A DNA stretch of 64,000 nucleotides from Microbacterium arabinogalactanolyticum (GCF_030268005.1 NZ_BRZC01000004.1:434001-498000), one strand, 5' to 3'. Positions 1-9,014 are shown, numbered from the stretch's first letter. The notes: generated from the sequence alone by a model not told the origin. Numbers and translations are program-made.

Positions 1-63
1 CACGGATCCGGTCACGCCGTTCATGTGCGGGAGGAAGGACTCGGTGACGATCGCGACTCTCAC
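1..63 (-). CDS. Glycosyltransferase (family 4 type), N-terminal 21 codons only
   Basis: The gene runs off the left edge, so only its first 21 codons are present. Read on the minus strand from a GTG at 63 they give RVAIVTESFLPHMNGVT followed by GSV. This is the typical first strand and glycine loop of GT4-fold enzymes such as the GDP-mannose-dependent mannosyltransferases of actinobacterial lipoglycan synthesis. A CATCCT hexamer sits 6 nt before the GTG, so the mRNA may be leaderless. The sugar donor and acceptor cannot be judged from this fragment. Confidence 0.7.
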   Translation of the reverse strand, partial: MRVAIVTESFLPHMNGVTGSV

Positions 64-185
64 CAGGCCAGGATGCCCGGGCGAGACGCACGGAACGGGT
101 GGAATCGGCGTCGGGAGCCGAGTGTTCACCCGATGCACGGATGCCGGTCATCTCCTCACCTGCCGGCCTCCTTCCGTTCACCAGG

Positions 186-818
186 ATGAGCGACAGTTCC
201 GCTGTGATGCCGGAACCTCTGCTGCAGCTGCTGACCGGGCCCTGGGGTCTCGTGGTGATGTGCGCTCTCGTCGTCGGAGACGCGTTCCTGGTCGTCATCC
301 CCGGTGAGATCGCCGTCACCGCGCTCGGCGCGATCGCGATGTCGCAGGGGTCTCCGCCGCTGCCGGCCGTGATCGGGCTGGCCGCGGCCGCCGCCTGGTG
401 CGGCGATGTCGCCTGCTATCTGGTCGGGCGCACGGCGGGCGTGGAGCGCTGGCGCTGGATGCGCACGCCCCGCGTGCGCGCCGCCCTCGACTGGGCGCGA
501 CGCCGGTTGTCGAGCGGGACCGCGACCGTGCTGTTCACGGCGCGCTTCGTGCCCTTCGCCCGGCTCGCGGTGAATCTCGTCGCCGGCGCGTCCCGCGTCC
601 ACCCGCCTCGTTATCTCGGTCTCGCCGCCGTCGCCGCGACGGGCTGGGCCGCCTACCAGGCCGCCGTCGGCGCAGTTGTCGCGGCGCTCCTCCCGGGCGG
701 CCCGCTGGTGGCGGTGGTCGTGTCCGTGGTCCTCGCGGTCGCCCTGGGTGCTGCCATCGACCTGATCACGGCGCGGCGGTCGCGCTCGCGTCCCGCGGAT
801 GCCGACCGGCTAGGCTGA
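186..818 (+). CDS. DedA family integral membrane protein
   Basis: A 210-residue inner-membrane protein of the DedA/SNARE-associated family, whose members help recycle undecaprenyl phosphate and other lipids across the membrane and maintain proton-motive force. Visible family marks are the acidic IPGE turn near residue 40, WCGDVACYLVGR around residues 71-82, the re-entrant loop TARFVPFARL near residues 118-127, and a last hydrophobic helix at about 170-190 before a basic tail. The ATG at 186 was chosen because it is the first good start before the first helix. An ATG at 207 is also possible and neither has a clear ribosome site. The specific lipid substrate is unknown. Confidence 0.8.
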   Translation: MSDSSAVMPEPLLQLLTGPWGLVVMCALVVGDAFLVVIPGEIAVTALGAIAMSQGSPPLPAVIGLAAAAAWCGDVACYLVGRTAGVERWRWMRTPRVRAALDWARRRLSSGTATVLFTARFVPFARLAVNLVAGASRVHPPRYLGLAAVAATGWAAYQAAVGAVVAALLPGGPLVAVVVSVVLAVALGAAIDLITARRSRSRPADADRLG

Positions 819-823
819 CGGAC

Positions 824-997
824 ATGAGCGAAGACAAGGCAGTCTCCTCCGAGGAGATGAAGCGCAAGTTCAAGGAAGCGCTCGACCGGAAGAACGCGAA
901 GAACCAGGGCGGCGAGGCGCACCTCGACGGCGATTCCGCCGTGCACGCGACCCCCGCGCCGCAGATGAAGCGCGAGTTCCGCCGGAAGAGCGGCTGA
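824..997 (+). CDS. DUF5302-type small charged protein
   Basis: A 57-residue, strongly charged protein (SEEMKRKFKEALDRKNAKN near the N-terminus, MKREFRRKSG at the end). It matches my memory of the short actinobacterial DUF5302 family, which has no assigned function. It has no membrane segment or signal peptide. A TAGGCT hexamer lies 7 nt before the ATG, consistent with its own promoter and a leaderless mRNA. It starts 5 nt after the DedA stop and ends just before a strong stem-loop. Confidence 0.7.
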   Translation: MSEDKAVSSEEMKRKFKEALDRKNAKNQGGEAHLDGDSAVHATPAPQMKREFRRKSG

Positions 998-1011
998 GCC
1001 CGTACCCACGT

Positions 1012-1055
1012 ACGACGCAGGCCCGCGATGCTGCTGCATCGCGGGCCTGCGTCGT
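1012..1055. terminator. Bidirectional stem-loop between convergent genes
   Basis: A perfect 19-bp inverted repeat (1012-1030 with 1037-1055) with a CTGCTG loop lies between the DUF5302 gene and the 3' end of dctA. There is no long T run, as is usual for high-GC actinobacterial terminators. It can serve both strands. Confidence 0.8.
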
Positions 1056-1088
1056 TCCGCCCGGTGGTCTCCAGGCATCCGGCGCCGC

Positions 1089-2486
1089 TCAGCGCTGGGC
1101 GGCGCCGACCTGTGCGCTCTCGGCCTGTGCACCCTCGATGTGCGCCTTCGCGCCGCCGTGGCTGTCGACGCCGTCCAACGAGGACTCGTCGAACGGCAGC
1201 TCGCCGCTGAGCACGAGGCGCACGCGATCGCGGTCGATCTGCTTCGTCCAGGTGCCGATCAGCAGCGTGGCGACGGCGTTGCCGGTGAAGTTCGTCAGCG
1301 CGCGCCCCTCGGACATGAAGCGGTCGATGCCCACGATCACGCCGACGCCGTCGACCAGGTCGGGACGATACGCCTGCAGACCACCAGCCAGCGTCGCGAG
1401 TCCCGCTCCCGTGACGCCCGCCGCACCCTTGCTGGCGAGGATCATGAACACCAGCAGGCCGATCTGCTCCGTGATCGACATCGGCTGCCCCATTCCGGTG
1501 GCGATGAACAGCGAGGCCATCGTGAGGTAGATCGCGGTGCCGTCCAGGTTGAACGAGTAGCCGGTGGGCACGGTGATGCCGACGACGGGCTTGGAGACGC
1601 CGACGTGCTCCATCTTCGCGATCAGGCGCGGGAGGGCGGACTCGGACGATGAGGTGCCGACGATGAGCAGGTACTCACGGCCCAGGTACCGCATCAGGCT
1701 GAAGATGCTCACCCGGGAGCCCAGCCACAGCACGGTGCCCAGCACGACCACGATGAAGACGATGCAGGTGATGTAGAACGCGACCATGAGGATGCCGAGG
1801 CTCCAGATCGCCGCCAGACCGGTCTTCCCGACGACCGCCGCGATCGCGCCGAACGCGCCGACCGGAGCCAGCCAGAGGATCATGCCGAGGATGCGGAAGA
1901 CCAGCAGCTGCAGGTTCTTCACCGCCTCCATGATCGGGGCACCGCGATCACCGAGGCCCTGCAGGGCGAATCCGGCGAGCAGTGCGATGAACAGCACCTG
2001 CAGCACGCTCTCGCCGGTGAAGGCGGAGAAGAACGTCGTGGGGATGATCCCGAGCACGAAGTCCTGCGCGGTGGACGCCTCGGTGGACGCGGCCTCGTAG
2101 CTGGAGCCGGCCATGTCGAGCCCCGAACCCGGGTGGATGATGTTCCCGACCACGAGTCCGATGGCGAGCGCGAAGGTCGACATCACCATGAAGTAGACCA
2201 GCGCGAGCCCGCCGATCCGACCGACCGTCGCCGCCTTCGCGATGGAGCCGACCCCCACCACGATCGTGCAGAAGATGATCGGCGCGATCATCATCTTGAT
2301 GAGGGCGACGAAGCCCTTGCCCAGCGCCTCGAAGCTCTGCCCCACCTCGGGCCAGATCAGCCCGACGAGCGCGCCGAGCACCACCGCGATCAGCACTGAC
2401 ACGTAGAGCCAGGTGTGCTTGTCCCACGACTTCCTGCCGCGCCGCCGCGGGAGCCTCGGGAACCCGAATCCGCTTGTCATCGCCAT
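1089..2486 (-). CDS. dctA: C4-dicarboxylate/cation symporter DctA
   Basis: A 465-residue secondary carrier of the DAACS (SLC1-like) family, expected to import succinate, fumarate, malate or related acids with cations. It shows the family hallmarks: the serine-rich GTSSSESALPRL segment near residue 280 and PTGYSFNLDGTAIY near residue 310, which form the re-entrant substrate site, plus about eight hydrophobic helices. The C-terminal 35 residues are hydrophilic and variable. The ATG at 2486 has a strong GAGGAGG ribosome site. It is divergent from a CitA/DcuS-like kinase and its response regulator, which very likely control it. A glutamate or aspartate substrate cannot be excluded. Confidence 0.9.
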   Translation of the reverse strand: MAMTSGFGFPRLPRRRGRKSWDKHTWLYVSVLIAVVLGALVGLIWPEVGQSFEALGKGFVALIKMMIAPIIFCTIVVGVGSIAKAATVGRIGGLALVYFMVMSTFALAIGLVVGNIIHPGSGLDMAGSSYEAASTEASTAQDFVLGIIPTTFFSAFTGESVLQVLFIALLAGFALQGLGDRGAPIMEAVKNLQLLVFRILGMILWLAPVGAFGAIAAVVGKTGLAAIWSLGILMVAFYITCIVFIVVVLGTVLWLGSRVSIFSLMRYLGREYLLIVGTSSSESALPRLIAKMEHVGVSKPVVGITVPTGYSFNLDGTAIYLTMASLFIATGMGQPMSITEQIGLLVFMILASKGAAGVTGAGLATLAGGLQAYRPDLVDGVGVIVGIDRFMSEGRALTNFTGNAVATLLIGTWTKQIDRDRVRLVLSGELPFDESSLDGVDSHGGAKAHIEGAQAESAQVGAAQR

Positions 2487-2630
2487 GTTTCCTCCTCGAT
2501 CATGAACGTCGTCGTGTCATGCCGGACGGCGTCCTCGCCGTCGGTTCCTCCACCGTCACGGACTTCTCATCGGGGTGCCATTTGTGGTCGTATTGGTCGC
2601 GAGCAGCGCAGCGGACGACGGGAGGCGTGG

Positions 2631-3905
2631 ATGAAGACCGTGGCCTCCCACTCACGCAGCGCCGCGTCCCGCGTCTTCGTGGTCCTGATCGCGGCATCGC
2701 TGATCCTCGCGGCTCTGGTGGCGGCCTTCCTGGTCTTCGAGACGCAGACCGCCGCGCACGACGAGGCGGAGCGCGTCACTGCCGCGACCGCAAGGACACT
2801 CGCCGTGTCGCCCCTCGTCGCCGAGTCGCTGGAGGGCGACCGCGAAGCGGCATCCGCAGCCCTCGAGCCCTACGCACTGGCGGTCACCTCCCGAGCGGGC
2901 CTGGACTTCATCACCGTCATGACGCCGGACGGCACGCGCGTCACGCATCCCGACCCCGACGAGATCGGCAAGCACTACCGCGGCACCATCCCCGCCGAGA
3001 GCCGGGAGCTGACAGAGGTCTTCACCGGCACGCTGGGGCCCTCGGTGCGCACGATCGTGCCCGTGACGGACACCGCGGGCCGGCTTGTCGGCTGGGTGGC
3101 CGCGGGCGTCACGACCGAGTCCATCTCGGAGACGCTGGTGCGCCGCCTCCCCCTCACGGTCGCGATCACCGCCGTGCTCGTCCTGCTGGGCGCCGTCGGA
3201 TCGATGGCGGCCCGTCGCTTCACCCGTCGCATCGCGGGCGACCTGCCTGCCGGAGAGGTCCGCGATGCGGTGTCCTCGTACGAGTCGTTCCGCACACTCG
3301 GGGAAGCGCTGCGAGCGCAGACCCACGAGCACGGGAACCGCATGCACACCGCAGTCGCGCTGCTCGAGCTGGGCCGCACCGACGAGGCGATCGAGATCCT
3401 CACCGAGACGTCCCGGCAGAGCCAGACGCTCGTGGACCAGGTGACGGCGCAGCGCCACGGCGACCCGGCGGTGGGCGCGCTGCTGCTGGGCAAGGTGTCC
3501 CAGGCGAGGGAGCGCGGCGTCGACCTTCGGCTGCACATCGCGCAGGATGCCCCGTCCTCGGGGCTGTCGCCCATCGACAGCGTGTCCGTGATCGGCAACC
3601 TCATCGACAACGCCTTCGACGCGGCGGCCGCCTCCGACGACCGCTGGGTCGAGGTCGGGATGCGCCCGATGGCGGACGGCGGCCTCGCGATCGCGGTGTC
3701 GGACAGCGGCACCGGTGTGCCGGTCGAGTTGCGCGAGCAGGTCTTCTCGCCGGGCTTCTCCACCAAGCCGGCCGGGGCGGAAGGCCGCGGCGTCGGGCTG
3801 GCGCTCGTGCGCTCCGTCGTCGCCGAGGCGGGCGGAGAGGTCCGCATCCTGGACGATCCGAGCACGTTCCTGGTCGAGCTCCCCAGGCCCCGGAGCCGCC
3901 GATGA
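2631..3905 (+). CDS. CitA/DcuS-family sensor histidine kinase
   Basis: A 424-residue membrane kinase. One helix lies at about 15-37. The extracytoplasmic domain spans about 38-173 and contains THPDPDEIGKHY, the typical ligand-domain motif of citrate and C4-dicarboxylate sensors. A second helix lies at about 174-193. The phospho-acceptor is probably His232 (LRAQTHEHGNRMH). The ATPase shows NLIDNAFDAA (323 on), DSGTGVP (358 on) and a G2 region GRGVGLALV. The cytoplasmic PAS domain usual between helix 2 and the dimerisation helix is missing. The ATG at 2631 follows a GGGAGG site. The stop overlaps the response-regulator start (ATGA). Its divergent neighbour dctA suggests that it senses C4-dicarboxylates. 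Confidence 0.9.
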   Translation: MKTVASHSRSAASRVFVVLIAASLILAALVAAFLVFETQTAAHDEAERVTAATARTLAVSPLVAESLEGDREAASAALEPYALAVTSRAGLDFITVMTPDGTRVTHPDPDEIGKHYRGTIPAESRELTEVFTGTLGPSVRTIVPVTDTAGRLVGWVAAGVTTESISETLVRRLPLTVAITAVLVLLGAVGSMAARRFTRRIAGDLPAGEVRDAVSSYESFRTLGEALRAQTHEHGNRMHTAVALLELGRTDEAIEILTETSRQSQTLVDQVTAQRHGDPAVGALLLGKVSQARERGVDLRLHIAQDAPSSGLSPIDSVSVIGNLIDNAFDAAAASDDRWVEVGMRPMADGGLAIAVSDSGTGVPVELREQVFSPGFSTKPAGAEGRGVGLALVRSVVAEAGGEVRILDDPSTFLVELPRPRSRR

Positions 3906-4591
3906 TCCGGACGCTGCTGGTCGACGATGATGCGCTCACCATGGAGCTGCACCGCAGCTACCTCGCACGTATGAGCGGGTTCGAGCTCGCAGGCGAGTGC
4001 ACGAGCGCGCGGGCGGCGATGACGGCGGTACTGGAGCGCCCGGGAGCTCAGGCGTTCGACCTCGCTCTGCTGGACATCACCATGCCCGACGGCTCGGGCG
4101 TCGACGTGCTGCGCACCATCCGCACGCGGGCGGCCGCGATCGACGTCATCGCGATCACGGGTGTGCGGGATGCCGAGACGGTGCGGCAGATGGCGGCGCT
4201 GGGCGTGTTCCAGTACCTCGTGAAGCCGTTCCCGTTCGCGGTCTTCAGCGAACGCCTCAGCGCCTATCGGGAGTACAAGCAGCGTGCGCTGGCCACCGAG
4301 GGCGAGGCCACGCAGACCGAGATCGATGCGCTGCTGGGCCGCGTGCGCCCCGCCGTCCCCCTTCCCAAGGGTCTGGCGGCCGAGACGCTGGCGCGGGTGT
4401 CCGCCGTGCTGCGCGCATCCGGTCCGCTGTCAGCGACCGGTGCCGCGAACGCGCTGGGCATGTCCCGGGTCGCCGCCCGCCGGTATCTCGAGCACCTCGC
4501 CGACGACGGGGTGGCTGTGCGGGAGGCGCGCTACGGCACGCGCGGACGGCCGGAGACCCAGTACCGCTGGAGTCTCCGGCCGCCACGCTGA
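3902..4591 (+). CDS. CitB/DcuR-family response regulator
   Basis: A 229-residue regulator. The receiver domain has the acidic pair in LLVDDD (residues 8-10), the phospho-acceptor Asp58 (LALLDITMPDGSG) and Lys108 (QYLVKPFPF). The C-terminal part (about 170-225) is a helix-turn-helix output domain with NALGMSRVAARRYLEHL, as in CitB, DcuR and DctR. It is translationally coupled to the kinase through an ATGA overlap. The likely target is the intergenic region shared with dctA (2487-2630), though I could not define a convincing operator there. Confidence 0.9.
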   Translation: MIRTLLVDDDALTMELHRSYLARMSGFELAGECTSARAAMTAVLERPGAQAFDLALLDITMPDGSGVDVLRTIRTRAAAIDVIAITGVRDAETVRQMAALGVFQYLVKPFPFAVFSERLSAYREYKQRALATEGEATQTEIDALLGRVRPAVPLPKGLAAETLARVSAVLRASGPLSATGAANALGMSRVAARRYLEHLADDGVAVREARYGTRGRPETQYRWSLRPPR

Positions 4592-4603
4592 CCGATCAGT
4601 GCC

Positions 4604-5248
4604 TCACTCCCCGGCGAGGCCTCCGAGCAGGTGACCGAAGGACTTGCCCTTGCCCAGGTAGGTGTCGGGATCGAAGGGGTCGGCGTCGGTCACCGGCTCC
4701 TTGCGCGCGATCGCCTCGGCGAGCTCGCGCGCGCCGCGCTCCACACGGGCACTGAGCGGTGCCACGTCGTCGGCTTTCGCACCCCAGTCGCTGGAAGCCG
4801 CGAACACACCGGTCGAGACGGGCTCGGCGTGCAGGTAGGTGAACAGCGGGCGGATCGCATAGTCGATGGCGAGCGAGTGGCGCGCCGTGCCCGCGTTCGC
4901 GCCGATCAGAACGGGCTTGCCGGTGAGGGCGTCGGGGTCGAGCACGTCGATGAACGACTTGAACAGGCCCGCGTAGCTGGTCGAGAAGATCGGCGTGACG
5001 GCGATGACGGCATCCGCCGACACGACCCGGTTGATCGCCTCCTCCAGGGGTGCCGGCGCGAAGCCGGTGAGCAGGTTGTTCGTGATGTCGTGCGCGAGGT
5101 CGCGGAGCTCGATCACGTCCACCTGCACGTCGATGTCGCGCTCGCGCAGAGCCCTCGCGGTCTCGGCGGCCAGTCGATCTGCCAGCATCCGCGTCGAGGA
5201 CGGGTTGGACAGGCCGGACGAGACGACGGCGATGCGGCGCTCGCTCAT
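4604..5248 (-). CDS. NADPH-dependent FMN reductase, CE1759 family (partner of luciferase-like monooxygenase)
   Basis: A 214-residue flavodoxin-fold flavin reductase expected to supply reduced FMN to the monooxygenase encoded just upstream. The N-terminal RIAVVSSGLSNPSSTRMLAD is the FMN phosphate-binding loop, and TPIFSTSYAGLFKSFIDVLD is typical of the NADPH-dependent FMN reductase fold. The start follows AAGGAGG and lies 1 nt after the stop of the upstream gene. The gene pair matches the CE1758/CE1759 arrangement known from corynebacteria. The substrate of the pair is unknown. Confidence 0.85.
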   Translation of the reverse strand: MSERRIAVVSSGLSNPSSTRMLADRLAAETARALRERDIDVQVDVIELRDLAHDITNNLLTGFAPAPLEEAINRVVSADAVIAVTPIFSTSYAGLFKSFIDVLDPDALTGKPVLIGANAGTARHSLAIDYAIRPLFTYLHAEPVSTGVFAASSDWGAKADDVAPLSARVERGARELAEAIARKEPVTDADPFDPDTYLGKGKSFGHLLGGLAGE

Positions 5249-5249
5249 C

Positions 5250-6482
5250 TCACGCCTCCTTCCGGGAGAGGCCGAACGCCGCGCCGGCGGGAGCCGGGGC
5301 GTCCTGGTACGGGGAGCCCGCGGTCAGGTTGTCGCCGCGGTTCGCGGCGGGACGCGCCTCACGAGCCGGACCGTCGCCGTAGACTGCCTTCACACGGGCC
5401 GCGTGGGTCGGAGCATCCGGCACCGTCGCGGGACGGTCCTTCGCCAGCTCCTTGCGCAGCACGGGCACGACCTCCTCGCCGAGCAGGTCGATCTGCTCGA
5501 GCACCGTCTTCAGCGGCAGGCCCGCGTGATCCATGAGGAACAGCTGGCGCTGGTAGTCGCCGAAGGTGTCGCGCATGGCGGCGTAGCGGTCGATGACCTG
5601 CTGCGGCGAGCCGACGGTCAGCGGCGTCATCTCGGTGAAGTCCTCCATCGACGGGCCGTGGCCGTAGACCGGGGCGTTGTCGAAGTACGGACGGAACCGG
5701 TTGACGGCGTCCTGCGAGTTCTTGGCGATGAACGCCTGGCCGCCGAGGCCCACGATCGCGGTCTCGGGTGCGCCGTGACCGTAGTGGCTCCAGCGCTGGC
5801 GGTACAGCTCGATCAGGCGCTGGTAGTGCTCCTTCGGCCAGAAGATGTTGTTCGCGAAGAAGCCGTCGCCGTAGTAGGCGGCCTGCTCGGCGATCTCCGG
5901 CGTGCGGATGGAGCCGTGCCAGACGAACGGCTTGACGCCGTCGAGGGGGCGAGGCGTGGCGGTGAAGCCCTGCAGCGGAGTGCGGAACTTGCCCTCCCAG
6001 TCCACGACGTCCTTGGTCCACAGCTCGTTCAGCAGGGCGTAGTTCTCGATCGCGAGCGGCAGGCCCTGACGGATGTCCTGACCGAACCACGGGTACACCG
6101 GCCCGGTGTTCCCGCGGCCCATCATCAGGTCCATGCGGCCGCCGGAGAGGTGCTGCAGCATCGCGTACTCCTCGGCGATGCGCACCGGGTCGTTCGTGGT
6201 GATCAGCGTCGTCGAGGTCGAGACGATCAGCCGCTCGGTCTGCGCGGCGATGTACGCCAGAAGCGTGGTGGGGCTGGAGGAGAAGAAGGGCGGGTTGTGG
6301 TGCTCGCCGATGGCGAAGACGTCGAGACCGACCTCTTCCGCGTGCGTGGCGATCGTCACCGCCGCCTGGATACGCTCGCGCTCGCTGGGCGTGATGCCCG
6401 TGGTCGGGTCCTGCGTGATGTCGCTGACCGACATGATGCCGAACTGCATACCGGCTGTCTGGGTGCTGTTCTGAGCGTCCAT
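5250..6482 (-). CDS. Luciferase-like FMN-dependent monooxygenase, CE1758 family
   Basis: A 410-residue TIM-barrel flavin monooxygenase that uses reduced FMN and O2. It starts MDAQNSTQTAGMQFGIMSVSD at 6482, with GGAG about 11 nt upstream. It contains EHHNPPFFSSSPTTLLAYIAAQT and GRGNTGPVYPWFGQD, both typical of bacterial luciferase-like oxidoreductases. It forms an operon with the FMN reductase downstream. In Corynebacterium related gene pairs belong to an oxidative-stress regulon; that is known for the family, and its use here is inference. A palindrome (6524-6535) lies 42 nt before the start. Confidence 0.88.
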   Translation of the reverse strand: MDAQNSTQTAGMQFGIMSVSDITQDPTTGITPSERERIQAAVTIATHAEEVGLDVFAIGEHHNPPFFSSSPTTLLAYIAAQTERLIVSTSTTLITTNDPVRIAEEYAMLQHLSGGRMDLMMGRGNTGPVYPWFGQDIRQGLPLAIENYALLNELWTKDVVDWEGKFRTPLQGFTATPRPLDGVKPFVWHGSIRTPEIAEQAAYYGDGFFANNIFWPKEHYQRLIELYRQRWSHYGHGAPETAIVGLGGQAFIAKNSQDAVNRFRPYFDNAPVYGHGPSMEDFTEMTPLTVGSPQQVIDRYAAMRDTFGDYQRQLFLMDHAGLPLKTVLEQIDLLGEEVVPVLRKELAKDRPATVPDAPTHAARVKAVYGDGPAREARPAANRGDNLTAGSPYQDAPAPAGAAFGLSRKEA

Positions 6483-6523
6483 GGTGTTGATTCTCCACTC
6501 GGGATGCGGTGGCATCCGTTTCT

Positions 6524-6535
6524 ATTCAAATGAAT
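6524..6535. promoter_or_regulatory. ATTCA-N2-TGAAT palindrome upstream of monooxygenase operon
   Basis: ATTCA AA TGAAT is a two-fold symmetric, AT-rich site in otherwise GC-rich DNA, 42 nt before the monooxygenase start. The same half-sites with the same 2-bp spacing occur before the YceI gene (16011-16022). It is probably an operator for a MarR- or TetR-like redox regulator. No such regulator is encoded next to it. Confidence 0.5.
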
Positions 6536-6610
6536 GTACTTGGTGGAACAGCGCAGGCGCAAGGATATTCCCGCAGGCGCCGGAGAAGTCCGCCCGGGTA
6601 GCCTCGAAGG

Positions 6611-7738
6611 ATGAGCAGTGCCGATCAGCATCCGCCCACGACGACGCCGACGGGGACGATCCGCGGGCGGCGCCGCGTTCCGTTCTGGGACAACGCCCGC
6701 TTCGCGTGCGTCGTGCTGGTGGTGATCGGGCACGGTACGCAGCGCCTGATCTACGACTCCGACATCTCCTACGCGTTCTACCTGTGGATCTACGCGTTCC
6801 ACATGCCGGCGTTCGCGATCATCTCCGGTTACTTCTCCAAGTCGGCGAGCCCCACGAAGCGTCAGATGGCTCGCGTGATCACCGACATCCTGGTGCCCTA
6901 CGTGATCTTCGAGGGACTGTGGACCCTCACCAAGTGGCTGGTCGAGGGACGCGCGGATCCGAACCTCACACAGCCGTCATGGACCCTGTGGTTCCTGCTC
7001 GCACTCGGCATCTTCCGCCTGGTCCTGCCCTATCTCGCTCTGCTGCGCTGGCCGCTGGCCTGGGCGCTGGCGATCTCCGTGGGCGTCGGCTACCTCAGCA
7101 ATGTCGACAGCACCTTCTCGCTCTCCCGCACGCTGGGTCTGATGTTCTTCTTCACGCTCGGCTGGTGGCTGCGCGAACGCGACGTCGTGCGCCGGTTCAG
7201 CCTGATCGACTACCGTCCGTGGTGGCTGCGGATCTGCGCGGTCGCCGTGCTCGCCGCGTGGGCTTTCGTGTGCTGGCGCTGGCTGGCGTTCTGGGACGAC
7301 GTCGACCTGCGCTTCTGGTTCTTCTACGACGACTCGTACTCCGGGCTCTCCGCCGATCAGTGGTGGGCGGGAGGCATCCGCCTGGGCCTGATGGCGCTGG
7401 CGATCCTGCTGAGCGCATGCTTCTTCGTGCTGCTCCCCCGTCGCGCGCAGTGGTGGACCACCTTCGGGCAGTACACGATGTACGTCTACCTGCTGCACTC
7501 GTTCGTGCTCTACCCGTTCCGCGAATCGGGTCTGCTGCGCGGGCTCGACCCCACCTGGATCTGGCTCCCGCTGATCACCGTGCTCGCTGTCGCCATCGCG
7601 TTCCTGCTGGCCTCGAAGCCGGTGCGGAGGGTGCTCCGTCCGCTGATCGAGCCGCGCCCGAAGTGGATGTTCACGGATGCCGCGCTGTCATCCGGATCGG
7701 ACCACCGCAGCGATCCCACCGGCTCGCGTCGTGGATAG
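6611..7738 (+). CDS. Acyltransferase 3 family membrane protein
   Basis: A 375-residue polytopic membrane O-acyltransferase related to NolL-type (COG3594) sugar acetylases. The conserved first helix ends in the catalytic-type histidine GHG (His41), and FHMPAFAIISGYFSK follows, a hallmark of the family. About ten hydrophobic helices follow, with a hydrophilic 30-residue C-terminus. Such enzymes acetylate surface polysaccharides or glycolipids at the membrane; the acceptor here is unknown. TAGCCT lies exactly 6 nt before the ATG, suggesting a leaderless mRNA. Confidence 0.82.
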   Translation: MSSADQHPPTTTPTGTIRGRRRVPFWDNARFACVVLVVIGHGTQRLIYDSDISYAFYLWIYAFHMPAFAIISGYFSKSASPTKRQMARVITDILVPYVIFEGLWTLTKWLVEGRADPNLTQPSWTLWFLLALGIFRLVLPYLALLRWPLAWALAISVGVGYLSNVDSTFSLSRTLGLMFFFTLGWWLRERDVVRRFSLIDYRPWWLRICAVAVLAAWAFVCWRWLAFWDDVDLRFWFFYDDSYSGLSADQWWAGGIRLGLMALAILLSACFFVLLPRRAQWWTTFGQYTMYVYLLHSFVLYPFRESGLLRGLDPTWIWLPLITVLAVAIAFLLASKPVRRVLRPLIEPRPKWMFTDAALSSGSDHRSDPTGSRRG

Positions 7739-7741
7739 GCG

Positions 7742-9007
7742 TCACGCGTCGCGGAACAGCGCCTCGCCCACATAGGAACCGGAGCGCGCGCCGGCGGGAA
7801 CGGCCCAGATGCCGGAGCCGACGTGCCGGATGTACTCATTCAGCAGATCCGTGGACAGTTTCCGCTGCAGCCCGATGAACTGCGCCGGATCGCGCTGGTA
7901 GGCGAGGAAGAAGAGCCCCGCGTCAAGACGCCCGAGGCTGTTGTTGCCGCCGACGTAGTTGAAGCCGCGGCGCAGGATGCGGGTGCCGCCGTTGCTGTCG
8001 GGATGCGCGAGCCGCACATGGCTGTGCGCGTCGAGCCCGGGCAGCTCGGGCGCGGTCCCCTCGGTGCCGCCGCTCAGGGGCGCGCCCTCGCCCTTGTCCC
8101 GTCCGAAGATGCGCTCCTGCTCGCCGAGGCGCACCCGATCCCAGGTCTCGATGAGCATCGAGATCTTGCGCGCGACGAGGTATGAGCCGCCGGCGAGCCA
8201 GGCCGGATCGTCGCCCTCCGCGACCCACACGTGATCGTCGAGCGCCTTGGCGTCGTCGGCGAGGATGTTGGCGGTGCCGTCCTTGAACCCGAACAGGTTC
8301 CGCGGGGTCTGCTGCTCCGCCGTCGTGCGCGAGGTCTTGCCGAAGCCGAGCTGCGACCAGCGCAGCTTGGCGCGCCCGAACGCGATGCGGCTGAGGTTGC
8401 GGATCGCGTGCACCGCGACCTGCGGATCGTCGGCGCAGACCTGCACACACAGGTCACCGTCGGAGAGCGTCGGATCGAGATCCTCGCCGAGGAATGCCGG
8501 GAGCCGCTGCAGCTTCGCGGGCCGACGGTCGCGGATGCCGTAGCGATCCCCGTCCTCGTTCTCGAAGAGCGTCGGACCGAAGCCGAAGGTGACGGTCAGG
8601 GAGCTCGCCGGAAGCCCCAGCGCCTCCCCGGTGTCGTCCGGAGGCGCCTCCGACGGTCCGCCCACGGCACCCGTCGCGCTGACCTCGAGCCCCTGCGTCA
8701 TCCGGGAGGCCGCGTACGACCAGTCCTGCAGCAGTTCGATGAGGTCGGCGCGGTCACTGCGCGGCATCATGTCGAACGCCGCGAAATGCAGATGCTCCTG
8801 CACCGGGGTCGTGATGCCGGCCTGGTGGGTACCGAAGAACGCATGCACTCCGGATGCTGACTCCTCCCGCCGCTGAGCGGCGGCGAGCGCATAGCCTCCG
8901 CCACCGGCCAGAGCCAGGGCGGCGGCTCCCCCGCCGGCCGCGAGACCCAGCAGGCCCCGCCTGCTCAGTCCGGGCCGCTTCGGCCCCGCTTCGACGTCCT
9001 CGGTCAT
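7742..9007 (-). CDS. efeB: EfeB deferrochelatase / DyP-type peroxidase
   Basis: A 421-residue haem peroxidase exported folded through the Tat system: the twin arginines SRRGLLGLA lie at residues 15-23, before a hydrophobic stretch. The DyP motif is present as GFKDGTANI, and HVRLAHPDSNGG carries the haem-side histidine region. In EfeUOB systems this protein releases or oxidises ferrous iron on the outer face and can take iron from haem. It is the last gene of efeU-efeO-efeB, with 7 nt between efeO and efeB, so it should share their iron control. Confidence 0.92.
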   Translation of the reverse strand: MTEDVEAGPKRPGLSRRGLLGLAAGGGAAALALAGGGGYALAAAQRREESASGVHAFFGTHQAGITTPVQEHLHFAAFDMMPRSDRADLIELLQDWSYAASRMTQGLEVSATGAVGGPSEAPPDDTGEALGLPASSLTVTFGFGPTLFENEDGDRYGIRDRRPAKLQRLPAFLGEDLDPTLSDGDLCVQVCADDPQVAVHAIRNLSRIAFGRAKLRWSQLGFGKTSRTTAEQQTPRNLFGFKDGTANILADDAKALDDHVWVAEGDDPAWLAGGSYLVARKISMLIETWDRVRLGEQERIFGRDKGEGAPLSGGTEGTAPELPGLDAHSHVRLAHPDSNGGTRILRRGFNYVGGNNSLGRLDAGLFFLAYQRDPAQFIGLQRKLSTDLLNEYIRHVGSGIWAVPAGARSGSYVGEALFRDA

Positions 9008-9014
9008 CGGCGGA

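Noticed and set aside
2487..2630. Operator of the dicarboxylate response regulator
   Set aside because: Only vague direct repeats (GTGGTCG, TTGGTCG) are seen between dctA and the kinase gene; not strong enough to list.
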